DNA from: Corticium candelabrum
Taxonomy: Eukaryota; Porifera; Homoscleromorpha; Homosclerophorida; Plakinidae
Direction: 5' to 3'
NCBI RefSeq assembly: GCF_963422355.1
Contig: NC_085093.1
Location: forward strand, 1,102,051 to 1,166,050
Length of the DNA: 64,000 nucleotides
Shown: positions 11,868-25,800 of the stretch, in pieces
How the letters are laid out: every line of letters starts with the position of its first letter
How positions within the stretch are numbered: position 1 is the stretch's first letter
Program-made: the position numbers and the translations under genes
Notes under the pieces: generated by a model
Databases searched by the model: none
What the model saw: the letters and a program-made list of their open reading frames with translations, nothing else
What the model was told of the DNA's origin: nothing

Positions 11868-12653
11868 ATGAATCAGTTTGTCCGTAGGGTAGTGGACCTT
11901 TGCAGTAGACGAGGGTTTTTTCTTATTCAACAGTCGGCTGGTCAGATACTGATTCCAACTTATGGACACTTGGGAACAGCCATGAGGCGGAGCATACCTG
12001 CAGAATGGTCAGTTTTATCAGTTTGTATGTCGGCCTGCTCACGTGTCCCTTGTGTCTCTCTGTTTCTATTAGTAAGAGTTTTGTTGCTACATTAGCAGAG
12101 AGACAGACGGGCGGACAGACAGAGAGACAGGCAGACGGATGTTTTATTTTCTAGCTAGGCAAGAAATGCACTGATGATGAAGGCAATGATAATTCTAGTA
12201 AATGTCACAAGATGTCAATTCTAAACAGTTACCATAATTATAACATACTGGATATCTCGTGAGTCGTAACATATGTTGTTCAAGAAATTGTCTGCTGCAT
12301 TTCAACAGTTTAATATAAATTTAACATTCTAAAGATATGTACTGTACACTGTATTTTGGAATGTACGGTGTGCTTTTCTGCAGGTGGCAGTCATTGGTTG
12401 GCGTAAATCAAAATATGTTTGGATTGGAATGTGCAATGTCATCAAACGGTTTAACAGAATCAGCTATGCCACTTTCATCTCTGAGGTTTGACCTAATGAC
12501 TGGTAAGTTGAACTGATTAATTGTCATACATTCTTACTTAATTAATTTCTATGCAGTGGAACCTTACTTGGGCACCCCATGAAGATAGACCACATTTGCA
12601 CGTCAAAATAACTGACATATAGAAGGGGGTTCAATCTTAAGGGTTCTACAGTA

Positions 12654-12712
<59 letters not shown>

Positions 12713-14811
12713 GGTCACTTGAATTTTTTATTTTAGACGTTTTCAAACTTTTATCTTGTATGCCTCAATTACTCGAAAGCCACCAGTTGCCTTTTGGAAT
12801 TGCTCAAATAGGTAGACAATGTCACATACTTTCAGCTGAATTCTTGTAGCTTTATGTGCTGAATTGTTTGACATGTAGGTAAAATCTTCAGAACAGATGA
12901 GTCTTTTGGACCATTCAGGTATTTTTATTTGTTTAATATGTCACAGAGCATCACAGTTTAGTGCTTCATTGTGAGCTGAATAACGTAGGGACTAATGATA
13001 TGATTTTAGTCAGATTCGCATGCAACTGTAGTTTGTCCTCTGTCATTTCCTGACGTGATTAGATACTTGATGCACTTTACTTGCTTTGCATGGAGTTGAT
13101 TGTGTTATCAATGGAGTTGATTGTGTTATCACACTATTAAAGGCACCTACCATTTGAATACTGAGTTATAGTCTTGTCACGAGGCATTTCTACATTGTTG
13201 TTCACTTACATCATTAAGTTCTAGCTCGTGTTACTTGTATTTAGGTTTTCTGAAATGGATGCAATGACTCTTGTCTATTTTTGTGGACCTGAAGATGCTA
13301 GTCGTACTCTAAGCCATTTAGAAAGAACCAGACTGCAGTGGTGGAAACAAGTAAAATTGTTAATTAACTTACTAATTAAGTAGCAATTAGGACATTTGCT
13401 CAATATCTTTTATTGGACTATCAGCATAGCATTTATTAAAGTCAAGGCTGATATTTTGCAGTACAGCTATGATAAGAGATTATTCTCTGTTGGTGATAGA
13501 AGCTGTGATACAATATATCCAAGGCCTGTGAATCATCGAGCAGTTGTGGTGTGCAAGCTGACTGCATTACAATTCATGGTGGTCTACGAATAGTAACTGT
13601 TGTTATTTCTTCATAGTATCACTTTCCATGGGGAGAAGATGAAGTTGAGCAAATTGTTCATATTGATCATCAGAGCTTAGAGCATTATCAGCCTAATATC
13701 AAGGTACTTGCCTGTTTTGCTGTATCGGGGACAGTCTGTGGTTGCATGAGGTTGATCTGCTGAGTTATAGACGGCTTTACGAAGTGATACCATTCCACAC
13801 TGTATAGTTCTGACATCTACTGTTGACAAGGGTAAGTTGATGAATTAATCATTAATTTGTTTTTAAGTGCTTTGAATTGATTTCTTTGCTGTGAGCTTAC
13901 AATACTAGTCTCAAACTTTCAAATGGATGTCACTCAAAGCTTTTAAATCTCAGAGTTTTATGTAGTTTGCAATTGCTTTCTCTCTTTGGAAGTTTGAGAA
14001 GTAGGTTTACACGTCAAAGCCAGAAAATGAATTGCTGCTGAAGCCATTAGATTCAATCGTTTGTTGTTGAACTGTTTCTTGGTATGTTTTTGGTGCTAAT
14101 TAATCAAGTCAAGTAGTTATAGATGAGGACTGTTGCCAGATTTGCTTGACTGTGTAACATGGTGTACAACTTTGGTTTTTTTGTAGTATTTCTTACTATG
14201 TTACTTGATGGTTACAAGGAAACTCAACGGTTTACGAGAGAGGGGGCCTTGATTCGACAGAAGGTTGTCTCAAGCTACCAAATTCACCGATTTTAGTGCT
14301 TATGTTTATTATTTCAGGTATGTTACTTTCATCCAAGACTTGCACCATATAAAGCTGCTGTTTTGCCAGCTGTTGGTGATGTAGCTGAATTTTGTAAGGT
14401 TAGATTTTCATTGTTGTGGCTTGTGAATTTGACTGCTGCATTATAAAATTCAGCTAGCTGAGAAATTAACTGATGAACTGAGACAAGCTGGTTTAGCAGT
14501 GACATATGACAACAATGGTGATTTGGAAGACAGATTTGTTCGGTTAGTGCTTCCTTTGTTCTGCATCATTCACAAGTGCTGAATATACGTGATGTATAGA
14601 CAAGATGAAATTGGTACTCCATTCTGCATTGTGATTGATGAGAGTACAGTAAAGAAAGGTATCTGTCAACTAAGAAGTCGGGACACAACTCAAGCTGTGT
14701 GAAAGCATGAGTTTGGCTGAAATGTGATTTTGTCAACTTTTGAATTTGTAGGAGCTATTGGAATTTAACGATGTCAGAGTCACTCTTCAATATTATTTGA
14801 AGGCTAACTAG
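11868..14811 (+). CDS. POLG2: Mitochondrial DNA polymerase gamma accessory subunit
   Basis: Twelve exons (11868-12007, 12384-12502, 12737-12811, 12879-12918, 13245-13350, 13617-13703, 13771-13831, 14187-14263, 14318-14398, 14454-14542, 14600-14696, 14752-14811) encode 343 residues. POLG2 raises processivity of the mtDNA polymerase. It descends from class II aminoacyl-tRNA synthetases with a C-terminal anticodon-binding-like domain. Matching stretches are GHLGTAMRRSIPAEWWQSLV, LPFGIAQIG, RTRLQWWKQYHFPWG, VCYFHPRLAPYKAAVLP and CQLRSRDTTQA. The basic start (MNQFVRRVVDLCSRRG) suits mitochondrial import. It is over 100 residues shorter than human POLG2: only about 20 residues lie between the FDLMTG segment and LPFGIAQIG, where vertebrates carry the helical dimerisation insertion. 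An extra exon near 13462-13529 is possible but not needed. Confidence 0.9.
12655..12709. repeat. (TA)n microsatellite in POLG2 intron 2
   Basis: About 55 bp of pure TA dinucleotides inside the intron between POLG2 exons 2 and 3. Confidence 0.9.
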
Positions 14812-15030
14812 CGACTTGCAATGTTTAGCTAATACTAAGACATTTGAGAAAATTCAACTGTTGTTTTAATATATAATGTGCTTGGACAAAGGTTTTCATT
14901 CTAATATGGTATTTGTTTTATTTGTTTCCTTGTTCACAAAGACGTAACTGTAATAAGATTTCTGTTTTTATTGTTGTGAATTTGAACGTGAGAGACTATC
15001 AGTATGCGCCGAGCAAATATGAATAAAAGT

Positions 15031-15061
15031 GAGTGAGTGAGTGAGTGAGTGAGTGAGTGAG
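15031..15061. repeat. (GAGT)n tetranucleotide array
   Basis: About seven and a half copies of GAGT lie shortly after the POLG2 3' end. Confidence 0.9.
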
Positions 15062-15450
15062 TTATTTACCAAGGGAAATACTGTTTGGTCTAAACTGGTC
15101 TGCCAAAGTAACGTTGTGGGATGCACTTTTTCTTAGTGCATGTATAGAATACCTTACCTCAGCTGCTTGTCAGGCTGTGGTGGTATAGCTGACATTAGGG
15201 AGTACTACTGGTTTGTATGAAGGTTTTTAAAAGTGCAATGTCAAATTTGCCAACAGCTTGGATTTTCTTGTTGATCAAGAGTTGTATTGCGTATGCATAC
15301 ACGATTACTTGACCCTACCCAGCACTCACTCAGTTTTGATCATATTTACTTGTTTATTTATGCGTTTGCTTTCCTTGTCGCATGTCCGCCAGTTTTGCGC
15401 ACACTGCGATCTGGGCTTCGAATTTTTTTAAAACAAAAACGTCAGAGCTG

Positions 15451-15458
15451 TGACGTCA
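15451..15458. promoter_or_regulatory. Full CRE palindrome TGACGTCA upstream of NEURL2-like gene
   Basis: A perfect 8-bp CRE/ATF consensus lies about 60 bp before the ATG of the NEURL2-like gene. CREB/ATF bZIP factors bind this palindrome in animals; use here is inferred from position only. A second copy lies in the promoter gap at 35275. Confidence 0.45.
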
Positions 15459-15518
15459 CATGGTCCACCTGTGCTCTTGTACCTGCTGTACTGCACTTCT
15501 GGCGACGTCTTTCGTATC

Positions 15519-16314
15519 ATGGAAGGTAGGAATCACTCGAATACGCCCTAAGTTACCATTCGAATCGTTGTTGTGCACTGCTTGTGTGTGACGAGTAGAT
15601 GCTCAGAACGATAGCAATCACGTCAATTTTGGTTACCTCAATACAAGAAATGGCCGTATGCTAGTAACCGAAGGTGGTCGTACTGCTTGCAAGGCCAGTC
15701 CCAATACAGACTATGGATATGGTGTAGTCATCACGTCTCAACCGATATCAGGAGAATCAAAATTTGAAGTTGTCATCAATCGTCATGGCAACGGTTGGTC
15801 TGGATCTTTCAAAATTGGGTTACTGGCTGTACCGCGTGGATGCCTAGAAACGTTCAATGTTCCTCGTTATTCGCCTGATTATCCTCGCAGTTGGGTGTGG
15901 TCATCAGCACGATTGTATCATTTTACTGATCAAGAACATTCACGCAGTCATCGTAATTGTGACGAGGGCTTTAGCAATATAAACTTGGAGACGCTAAAAG
16001 AAGGAGATACGTTTGGGTTTTGCATTTCTGGTAGTGGTGAGTTGATCTTCTATGCAAACCAAGTGAAACAGAACTCAGTTCAAAATGTATATGCTTCATG
16101 TCCTGCTGGCATGGAGTTGTATCCCATGGTTGATCACTATGCTCAAGGTATTGGAACGACTATTACGTGGTCTGAAACTAATATAGAACGACCACGGAAT
16201 TTACAATATCTGTGTCGAAAGGCTGTTTTAAAGTGTCTTTCTGGTAGTGATGACGTGAACAGATTACCTTTGCCGAAGTCATTGAAACAGTACTTAAATT
16301 TGGTATCCCTGTGA
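15519..16314 (+). CDS. NEURL2: NHR + SOCS-box protein, NEURL2 (Ozz)-like E3 adaptor
   Basis: Two exons (15519-15525 and 15599-16314) encode 240 residues. The first exon holds only ATG, GAA and one base; the split codon restores MEDAQNDSNHVNFGYLN. One neuralized homology repeat fills about residues 10-165 (KFEVVINRHGNGWSGSFKIG, LKEGDTFGFCISGSGELIFY, ELYPMVDHYAQG). A C-terminal SOCS box follows (LQYLCRKAVLKCL, then a Cul5-box-like LPLPKSLKQYL). NHR domains bind peptide targets, and the SOCS box recruits Elongin B/C and Cullin 5, so this should be a substrate receptor of a ubiquitin ligase. NHR followed by SOCS is the architecture of NEURL2 (human 285 residues). The target is unknown. Confidence 0.88.
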
Positions 16315-16490
16315 TTCAGACGTGATTAAATTGTAGAATTTTGCTTTGTTTCTATTAGCCACATGTATAGTGGGTCATTTATTAATTGACATAAGCGTTA
16401 GGTATTCTCTTTTCTCTGTTACGACATGACGATGTGTGTGGCATGAAGTTGTGGTGGAGAGATTATCAAGAACTTTGGAGGTTCTTGTAC

Positions 16491-16549
<59 letters not shown>

Positions 16550-16724
16550 TGTGTCCACGCATACATGCTGTAACCAAGTTTCCAAATTAGGTAGTTTATT
16601 ATTGAGAAAGTAAGTATGAAAAGAGGTTGCTCTTTGGGGAGCATGGAAAAACAAGTCAGTTTGATTCTGTGGATTATGTGGGTGCAGTTGAACAACAACC
16701 TGCTACCCATAATGTCTTTGAGAC
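16315..16724. other. Spacer with (GT)n array between convergent genes
   Basis: No gene is supported. It holds the tails of the NEURL2-like gene (+) and the METTL25B-like gene (-) and a (GT)n array at 16493-16550. Confidence 0.6.
16493..16550. repeat. (GT)n microsatellite
   Basis: About 55 bp of GT units between two converging genes; the open frames across it are products of the repeat. Confidence 0.9.
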
Positions 16725-19533
<2,809 letters not shown>

Positions 19534-19552
19534 TGATTGCACGACTGCCCGT
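19534..19552. promoter_or_regulatory. 19-bp divergent gap between METTL25B-like and PIGX starts
   Basis: The ATGs of the two divergent genes are separated by 19 bases. Both starts are supported by family alignment of the proteins that follow, though the METTL25B-like frame is open further upstream without another ATG. A shared core promoter is the simplest reading. Confidence 0.55.
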
Positions 19553-21250
19553 ATGTTGTCAACAATCCTTTCTGTGTTGTTATTGTCTACTCTGTATGGA
19601 GTGATCTCGGACACTATTGGGTATATTTGGAACGAGAGTGGTATTTGGCTTTGCTTGAAAACTATTTTTTGGTTTAACAGAACGAAAACATTTGAGACTG
19701 AGCTTAGGAAATATTTGGATGAATCCCAATGCTTTCAAAATTGTATCAAGGCGTCTGCTCTTAAAGGAATAGCAAGGCATGCGAAGAATAGAGGATTACA
19801 CAGGTTCTGTACTGGAATCAGTAGTTGTGTTGCATTGATATTCATTACAGATCTAAAATTTTAGCATTTAAAGTATTTTAGTTTATGCTACAAATAAAAC
19901 TTTTTGGAGTCTTTCACTGGGTTTATACGTGTATAGGGAGCTTGTAACAACAATACAACTGTACATGTATGAGCAGTTTTCCTTTAGTGAAAGTACACCT
20001 GATAGTTGTGGAGTGATGCTGATTGAGCACTTACCATCAGGCTTGTATGTTGATATTGACCAGGTCAGTTATGTGTTTGTTGTCTTTTCTACTGTCTTTA
20101 CTCTTTCTATCTTGTCATGCGAGAATGTTGACCATATGTTACTACTATAATTAGGTCGCTGGTCTTGCAGCACTGGGAGGCCCAAAGGTAAGATGACTGA
20201 TGACTTAACTGTCTTTGTGAAGATCAACCCTGTTGACATGAGTCTTGTGACATTAGCTAGTGCACTTTGACTTTATGGATGTCGAGAAACCTGCTCATCT
20301 ATCTGACTCACATATCATTTTAGTGTTTGACAGTCTTTCCCCCTCAGCGAAGAATAGCAGCATGTGGTCTGCTGAGCTGCACTTGCCCATTCACATTCGA
20401 TATCATTCTCCAAATGAAGGTGGAATTCCAGTTGAAGTGACGCTTCCTTCTCCTACTGTGCTTTTCTCCTGTTCATCTGGTCAAATTCGATACAAGATGT
20501 TTGATTTCATTAACTGTTCTACAATTTGTGGTGGAGACAGTCAGTTTGAAGCTCCTTGTTGGTGGAGTGAATCTTCAAGATCCTGCAACTGGCAACTGCT
20601 ACCCTTTCAGGTACAATTTTCTTCGCTGCATTTCAGTATATTACCAAGAGCACTTGAAAACAATGATTCTCAATAGTTTGTCAGTGCACATTGCATGTAA
20701 CCACATCAGATAGGGTGGTAGGTACCATATACCTGCGAACATTTGGACCTGAAGCCGATGACTCAGTAGGCTAGCTTAAGGGTCCAGCCGGCTTCCCACT
20801 ACAAGGCAAAAGACCTTTCTATGAGGTCTTTTTTGCCTTGTAGGGGGGGACTGGCTGGACCTATGAGCCTAAGGACGCGGCATGTGGGACCCAGAGTTTG
20901 CATACTTCTCAAGACATCGTCAATGTACTTGCTGCTATTTTGCAATACAACAAATTGCAATAATGCATGAATATACACACAAATCTGAGTTTTCAACATC
21001 ATGTTTAAAATGCCATTCTTTTGACTAATTGACTACAGCTTCTCTCAGGACTTGTTCCTGTTTCTCACAGTTTGTCCTGTTGCAGGTTTCAGAGCCTCTG
21101 GTGTTTCACGTGCCAGTGGGAAACACAATGAATTGGACGTTGGTAGCTAACATGACTATCATCATAACAATAATATGTTGCATTTCAATATGCTGGGCAT
21201 TGTGGCAGACAAAGAATGGAGCAGTTGGGAGCAAGCTCCATAGACACTAA
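19553..21250 (+). CDS. PIGX: PIG-X, subunit of GPI mannosyltransferase I
   Basis: Five exons (19553-19803, 19937-20063, 20155-20187, 20257-20610, 21086-21250) encode 309 residues; human PIGX has 258. PIG-X is a type I ER membrane protein that stabilises PIG-M, the enzyme adding the first mannose to GPI anchors. A hydrophobic signal peptide (MLSTILSVLLLSTLYGVIS) opens the protein. Family landmarks are NRGLHRELVTTIQL (human GFHRDLLIKVKF), EHLPSGLYVDIDQ, LHLPIHIRYHSPNEGG, FEAPCWW and FHVPVGN. A single C-terminal membrane helix (IIITIICCISICWALW) and a short cytosolic tail finish it. Intron 4 carries a hairpin repeat. Confidence 0.88.
20735..20901. mobile_element. 167-bp foldback/MITE-like hairpin in PIGX intron 4
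   Basis: The two halves are inverted copies. Inner arms of about 38 bases (from GGTCCAGCC to AAAGACCT) pair across a 7-base loop TTCTATG near 20819-20825. Outer arms continue with lower identity to GCGAAC on the left and GTTTGC on the right. Flanking ATACCT and ATACTT could be a worn target duplication. It carries no coding sequence. A small non-autonomous DNA element is the best reading; a structured intronic RNA is the alternative. Confidence 0.6.
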
Positions 21251-21354
21251 GTTGTATGTGCACTAGCACCATAAATACTTAGTAACTAGATTTCAATGAA
21301 ATTATTGAACTATTTTTTTCAGTATGTATGTATGTAGTGCTGAATTTCAGCTGC

Positions 21355-22725
21355 TCAAGTGTCTGTCTCTAAGTTTGGACACACTACTTTTCTTTTGGCT
21401 GCTTTTGGTGATCTGTCATCTGTGTGCTTCCTCTTCCTTCTGTCCTCTGTTGTTCCTTCTTGTTCTTTAATATCAAACCCAAGTTGGTTTGCTGTCTTGA
21501 AAGTCCACAGTGACAACTCAACTTTATGAGCATTCCAACCATACTCTGGATCTAGAATACAGTGATGCAAACCAATAGCTATGCCAAGGACTACACATAC
21601 CAGCAGTACTCAATATGTAACCTTGTTTTTTCAAATCTTCAGCTTTATCGCATACTGTCTTGGCATATTCGAGGTAATATGGGAGTGTGTATTCAACCTT
21701 ATTGAGGCCAGACACTGCAGCTGCTGATTCATCTGCAAGAAATGGAGCAACGTCTGGTGCACCAGCACATAATACAGCTAAGTACAAAGAAGAAGTATGC
21801 AATTTGAATATTGCAGTGTGTTAAACGTAATACATGAGTAACCTGATGCTGTTGCTGGACCTACAGCTTTCAATCTTGTCAGATCGATGATGGCTGCTTT
21901 CAGATCAACAGCTGCTTTCTTTAATGCATTTGTGCTCACTTCCACAACTAATTCTTCACTGTTCTCCTTCACCAGTTGGCTAAGTCGAGGCCGGAATTTA
22001 CCTCTCTATATTAAAACAGAAGGTATCGATCACTTCATGTGGTTGTAAAGTTACTGGAGGAAAGAAAGCAAAATGGCCTGATATCGCTAATATATTTCTT
22101 CTACATAAATCTTGAACATGTGATTAGATGGCAGCAGCGACAAGAGAAGAACTATTACTGTGTTTGTTGCCCCTCTACCGAGCTACCGTTTCTGGGAATA
22201 ACAAACTAGTCATTTTTGGAGAGAATTGAACATTGTGCCACCAGTAACAGCTTCATCTCAGCTGCTAGATGGCGTTGTTCCACACCCTCCATACACATCC
22301 ACTAGTCAATTAATCAATATTAACCAGAGACTACAAGGGCAAGGCTAGCCAACGCAACTACTAGAATAGTAGTATGAATAGACAGGACTAGCACAGAAAC
22401 TGCAGAAGATTTAATGTGTGCACCCTACGTACAGTAAGTTTCCACTCCATGAGTCTAATTAGCTCGTCTCTTGTAACATGTTTCGGATCTCTCTGCAATA
22501 TTATAGACGGTAGTTCCTTCTGAAACCTAAAGTTGTAAACATAAGGAGACACACCAGGAAATTTCTTACGATTAGCTAGGATAAACGGACTTACCAATTG
22601 TCTAGGTAAACCATTTCTTGACGTTTACGACTTTTCTCCGCCTTAGTTTCAAGTACACGTTCATATTGTTTCAATACAGCCTTCCATCTGCACGATTCAC
22701 AACTGCTAAAGAAAGTTGAGCTCAT
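21355..22725 (-). CDS. Conserved protein of unknown function with HhH-like motif
   Basis: Five minus-strand exons (22725-22595, 22526-22433, 22005-21843, 21777-21622, 21551-21355) encode 246 residues. I cannot name it. The core (RDELIRLMEWKLTRGKFRPR, then LTRLKAVGPATASAVL and APDVAPFLADESA) resembles a family I remember from plants, fungi and animals as uncharacterised proteins. The LKAVGPATAS turn looks like a helix-hairpin-helix nucleic-acid-binding hairpin, and YGWNAHKVELSLWTF is another conserved block. The basic C-terminal tail (DRRKRKHTDDRSPKAAKRK) looks like a nuclear localisation signal. There is no catalytic motif I recognise. It starts 90 bp from CEP95 on the other strand. Confidence 0.8.
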
Positions 22726-22815
22726 CACACGACGCGCCAAACAGGCGTCCGCGTTACGCATGCGTATTAGGAACTACCTAACAGTTCAAATTTTATTGTA
22801 GTTGTCACAATCGAA
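22726..22815. promoter_or_regulatory. 90-bp divergent promoter with GCATGCG core
   Basis: This gap separates the ATGs of the HhH-like gene (-) and CEP95 (+). It is more GC-rich than surrounding noncoding DNA and contains GCATGCG at 22758-22764, the core of the NRF1-type GCGCATGCGC site common in bidirectional animal promoters. The factor assignment is inference. Confidence 0.5.
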
Positions 22816-25800
22816 ATGACAAGTAAAGACTCTGATTTTGTTGCAGCAGTTAATTTCATGTTGGAACAATGTCGCAGCACTCGACGTATCAACTCACTAG
22901 AAGAATTCGAGTCTGCTGTGGTTGTGGAACTTTGCGAACAAATTCTTGGTCGATCAATTCAAGGTAGAAAGCCACGTTTCTCCTGAAGAATATTTTAGAT
23001 ATCCTTATTCTTGTATGGCTAGGTGTCCTCCGCGATGCGAGTGGGAGTAGTGATGAATCATTCAATGTTCAACTTGTAGTGGACACCTTGGCTACAGATG
23101 TACTACAAACAGACCTGAGTCATATAACAGGAGAGAACGTCGTTGCTAAAGACAAAACATCTCTAAGAAATCTGATTGAAATATTTTCGGTGTTGATGGA
23201 AGTTCTGCTGGAAGCAACAGAAGGTAATTATATAGCTAGATATCTTATATTTACTAAAGTTTAGATTAATTTATAAAATACTAGCTACATTGCCTGGCTT
23301 CGCCCGGGTGCATTCAATTGTGAGGAATTACCATGAAAGTATCTTGTCTAGAATTTTAGTACCTTACAGTGAGATGCTCTAAGTAATTAGCAGCGAGTAT
23401 TCCATTTACATGCAATTAAATTTCCTATGCCCCTCGATCGTTAACTGTGGATAGTGACAGCTGGCTCAAGGTGACGACAATTTAATTCTAATTTAGAAAA
23501 CTTGCAAGAAAGAAATGAAGCACTCCTAGACTGAACCGAAATGCACTTATATTAACGGTACGTCGTCTCTTGAACTCTAAACGAAACCATTAAGTAATTC
23601 ATTGTGGCGTCACATAGTGTGACCTTGCATTTAACTGTGACATCACCTACTGTGACATCACTTAGAATGTCTTATTAAGCACTCTACTTCGACTATGCGA
23701 AAGCAAAAACCCGTTTATTTCCCTATGCTCTTTAAAGTTTGAATGTCTTGCTTAGCAAATTATCTGATCGATGTCGGACAGAATAGAGAGCTTTATCGCT
23801 CGAGGTTTGATCACCTAAAGGGGATCCACCTATCAAAACCGACATCATTACGTTCATTCGGTAGGCACGTCTGGAGAATTTGAGCGACAATGAGCCAAGC
23901 GTGAGATAGTAGTAGGCGCACAAACATTTAGGATTTTGTCTTTATATATAAGATAGATGCTAAGGCACATCTAAGTATATTTGATAAAACTAATGGATTG
24001 TTTGTGTAACTTAATGTGGCAATGTTTCTTTCTTAGTTGCAACTGGGCAGGGACAATCCCCAAACGACTCAAATGCTCTATCTTCTGATGCAATGTCTCT
24101 AGTGTCTAGTGTACTACAAGAAGAACTGGGGCATGGCTACAGACGTGAAGCATTGAAGTGCTTGAGACAGACAGCAGAGAGAAAAAGGAATTTAGTTGAC
24201 ACCAGCAGTGACACAGATTTATCATCACCTTCTGCATTTGCTCAATCTGCACCTGAAAGAGTCCAAGTAATTTCTAAAGTGAAGTCACGAAAGGAGCAGC
24301 TCAGTAGCGGTAGCATCTCAAGTTCTTGGCCTGATTCTGAGCAAGAAGCTTCCGTGGCTTTAGGGCACGCCATTCAACAAGTGCCATCAGTTAGTTCAAT
24401 AACATCTGACTTGTCAGAAAATGCACAACCATCAATCAGGAAAACTATCAGTGGTGTTGTTCGACCTGTTTCTAGTACACCAAGAAAAGCATCACAGGCA
24501 CTTGTTCAAGAAGAAAGAGAACAACAGTTTGCTGCTAATAATGCATTGAGTAGAAACAAACAGGAGATGACAGAATTAGTCAATGAAGCACTTGAGGTAC
24601 ATCTTTACAAGTTATGAATGCCAAAGTCAGTAGATCAATATAATTAAATACTGTCACTTCGTCATAAACATTTACTAAATTTTGCAGTGTTTGTTGCAGT
24701 TGTGGTTCTTGTTGTAGGTTTCTTTATCACAGCATACCTTATCTTCCTGTGAAGGCTCAACATCAAGTTTGATTTGTTTGGAGCCGAAACAGACTTCAGC
24801 AAACAAGTTCATTGCAACAAATGTTTCTAAACTTGCTGATGTACATGACACAACTAACCAATTCCAAGCAAGCCAACAACCCAATACAATTGAAGGACAT
24901 CATTGTGAAGATCAGTTGCAGCCACAGACAATTACTGTACCTCAAATTGCACAACAAAGAGAAACACAAAGTAGTGCAACTCAAACAGAGATCACTTCAA
25001 GTTCTGTTCCTGAACTACCACCCAGCCATTTAGACGCTGACATTCAGAAGTTTAACAGAGAAGTAAATCAGACACAGGCATCTACAAGTGAATCGTCAAA
25101 GAATTCTTCCACTAGTCATAGTTCCCACATAATTGATCATGAGACTTATCATAAATCATCTTCTGTTTCTCGTGTGCCTCCTGACACCACAACACATGCT
25201 CAACATATTGTAGATGTATCTTATGGTAGCAAACATACCACAGATGTACATCGAGTTTCTCAAGTCACAGTTGAGCCATCAGACAAAAACCAAGAGTCTG
25301 AACAATATGTTCTAACAGCAGATAAAGATGATTTACATGTTGGTTTCAGGGAAGAGTCTCCTAGTGTGCAGTCTAACCCTCAAACTTTAGGTCAAAGTAT
25401 TGCTGCGGAAACAAACACTATGACTAAACTAAAACAGCTAGAGGCTGCAGTTAAGAGAAGTGAAGCTGCTGGTGAAGTTATTGATCTTCTTGAAACCAGA
25501 AGACAGTTGTCTTTTGAAGATGCTTTGCAAAGAGACAGAACTGCAGTTCTTAGAAAAGTATATAATTGTTTGTTGAAAGACTGTGAACAGCAACAGCAGG
25601 AGATCAACAAGCACAGGCGCAAAGAGAGCAATGAAAGAAAAAAGCGTCGAGTAGCATTTCATGCACATGCTGGCACAATAAAGCCAACAAGACCTTCACG
25701 AGCCAGTACAAGCAAAAGATCTGGCCACGGTTGTAATGCTTTGTGTCTTTTCTTGTAGTATGAATTTAGTCGTGTGTATCTTAGAGAACAGTGTTGAAAT

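Larger units (their letters stand above)
14812..15518. other. Spacer between POLG2 and NEURL2-like gene
   Basis: No gene is supported. It contains an AATAAA near 15022, a (GAGT)n tetranucleotide array at 15031-15061, and the promoter side of the NEURL2-like gene, including a perfect TGACGTCA palindrome at 15451-15458. The open frame at 15287-15529 has no family resemblance I can see. Confidence 0.5.

Noticed and set aside
13396-13593. Open frame with a possible extra POLG2 exon (about 13462-13529)
   Set aside because: Exon 5 joins directly in phase to exon 6 (WWKQ then YHFPWG), so it is not needed; kept only as an alternative.
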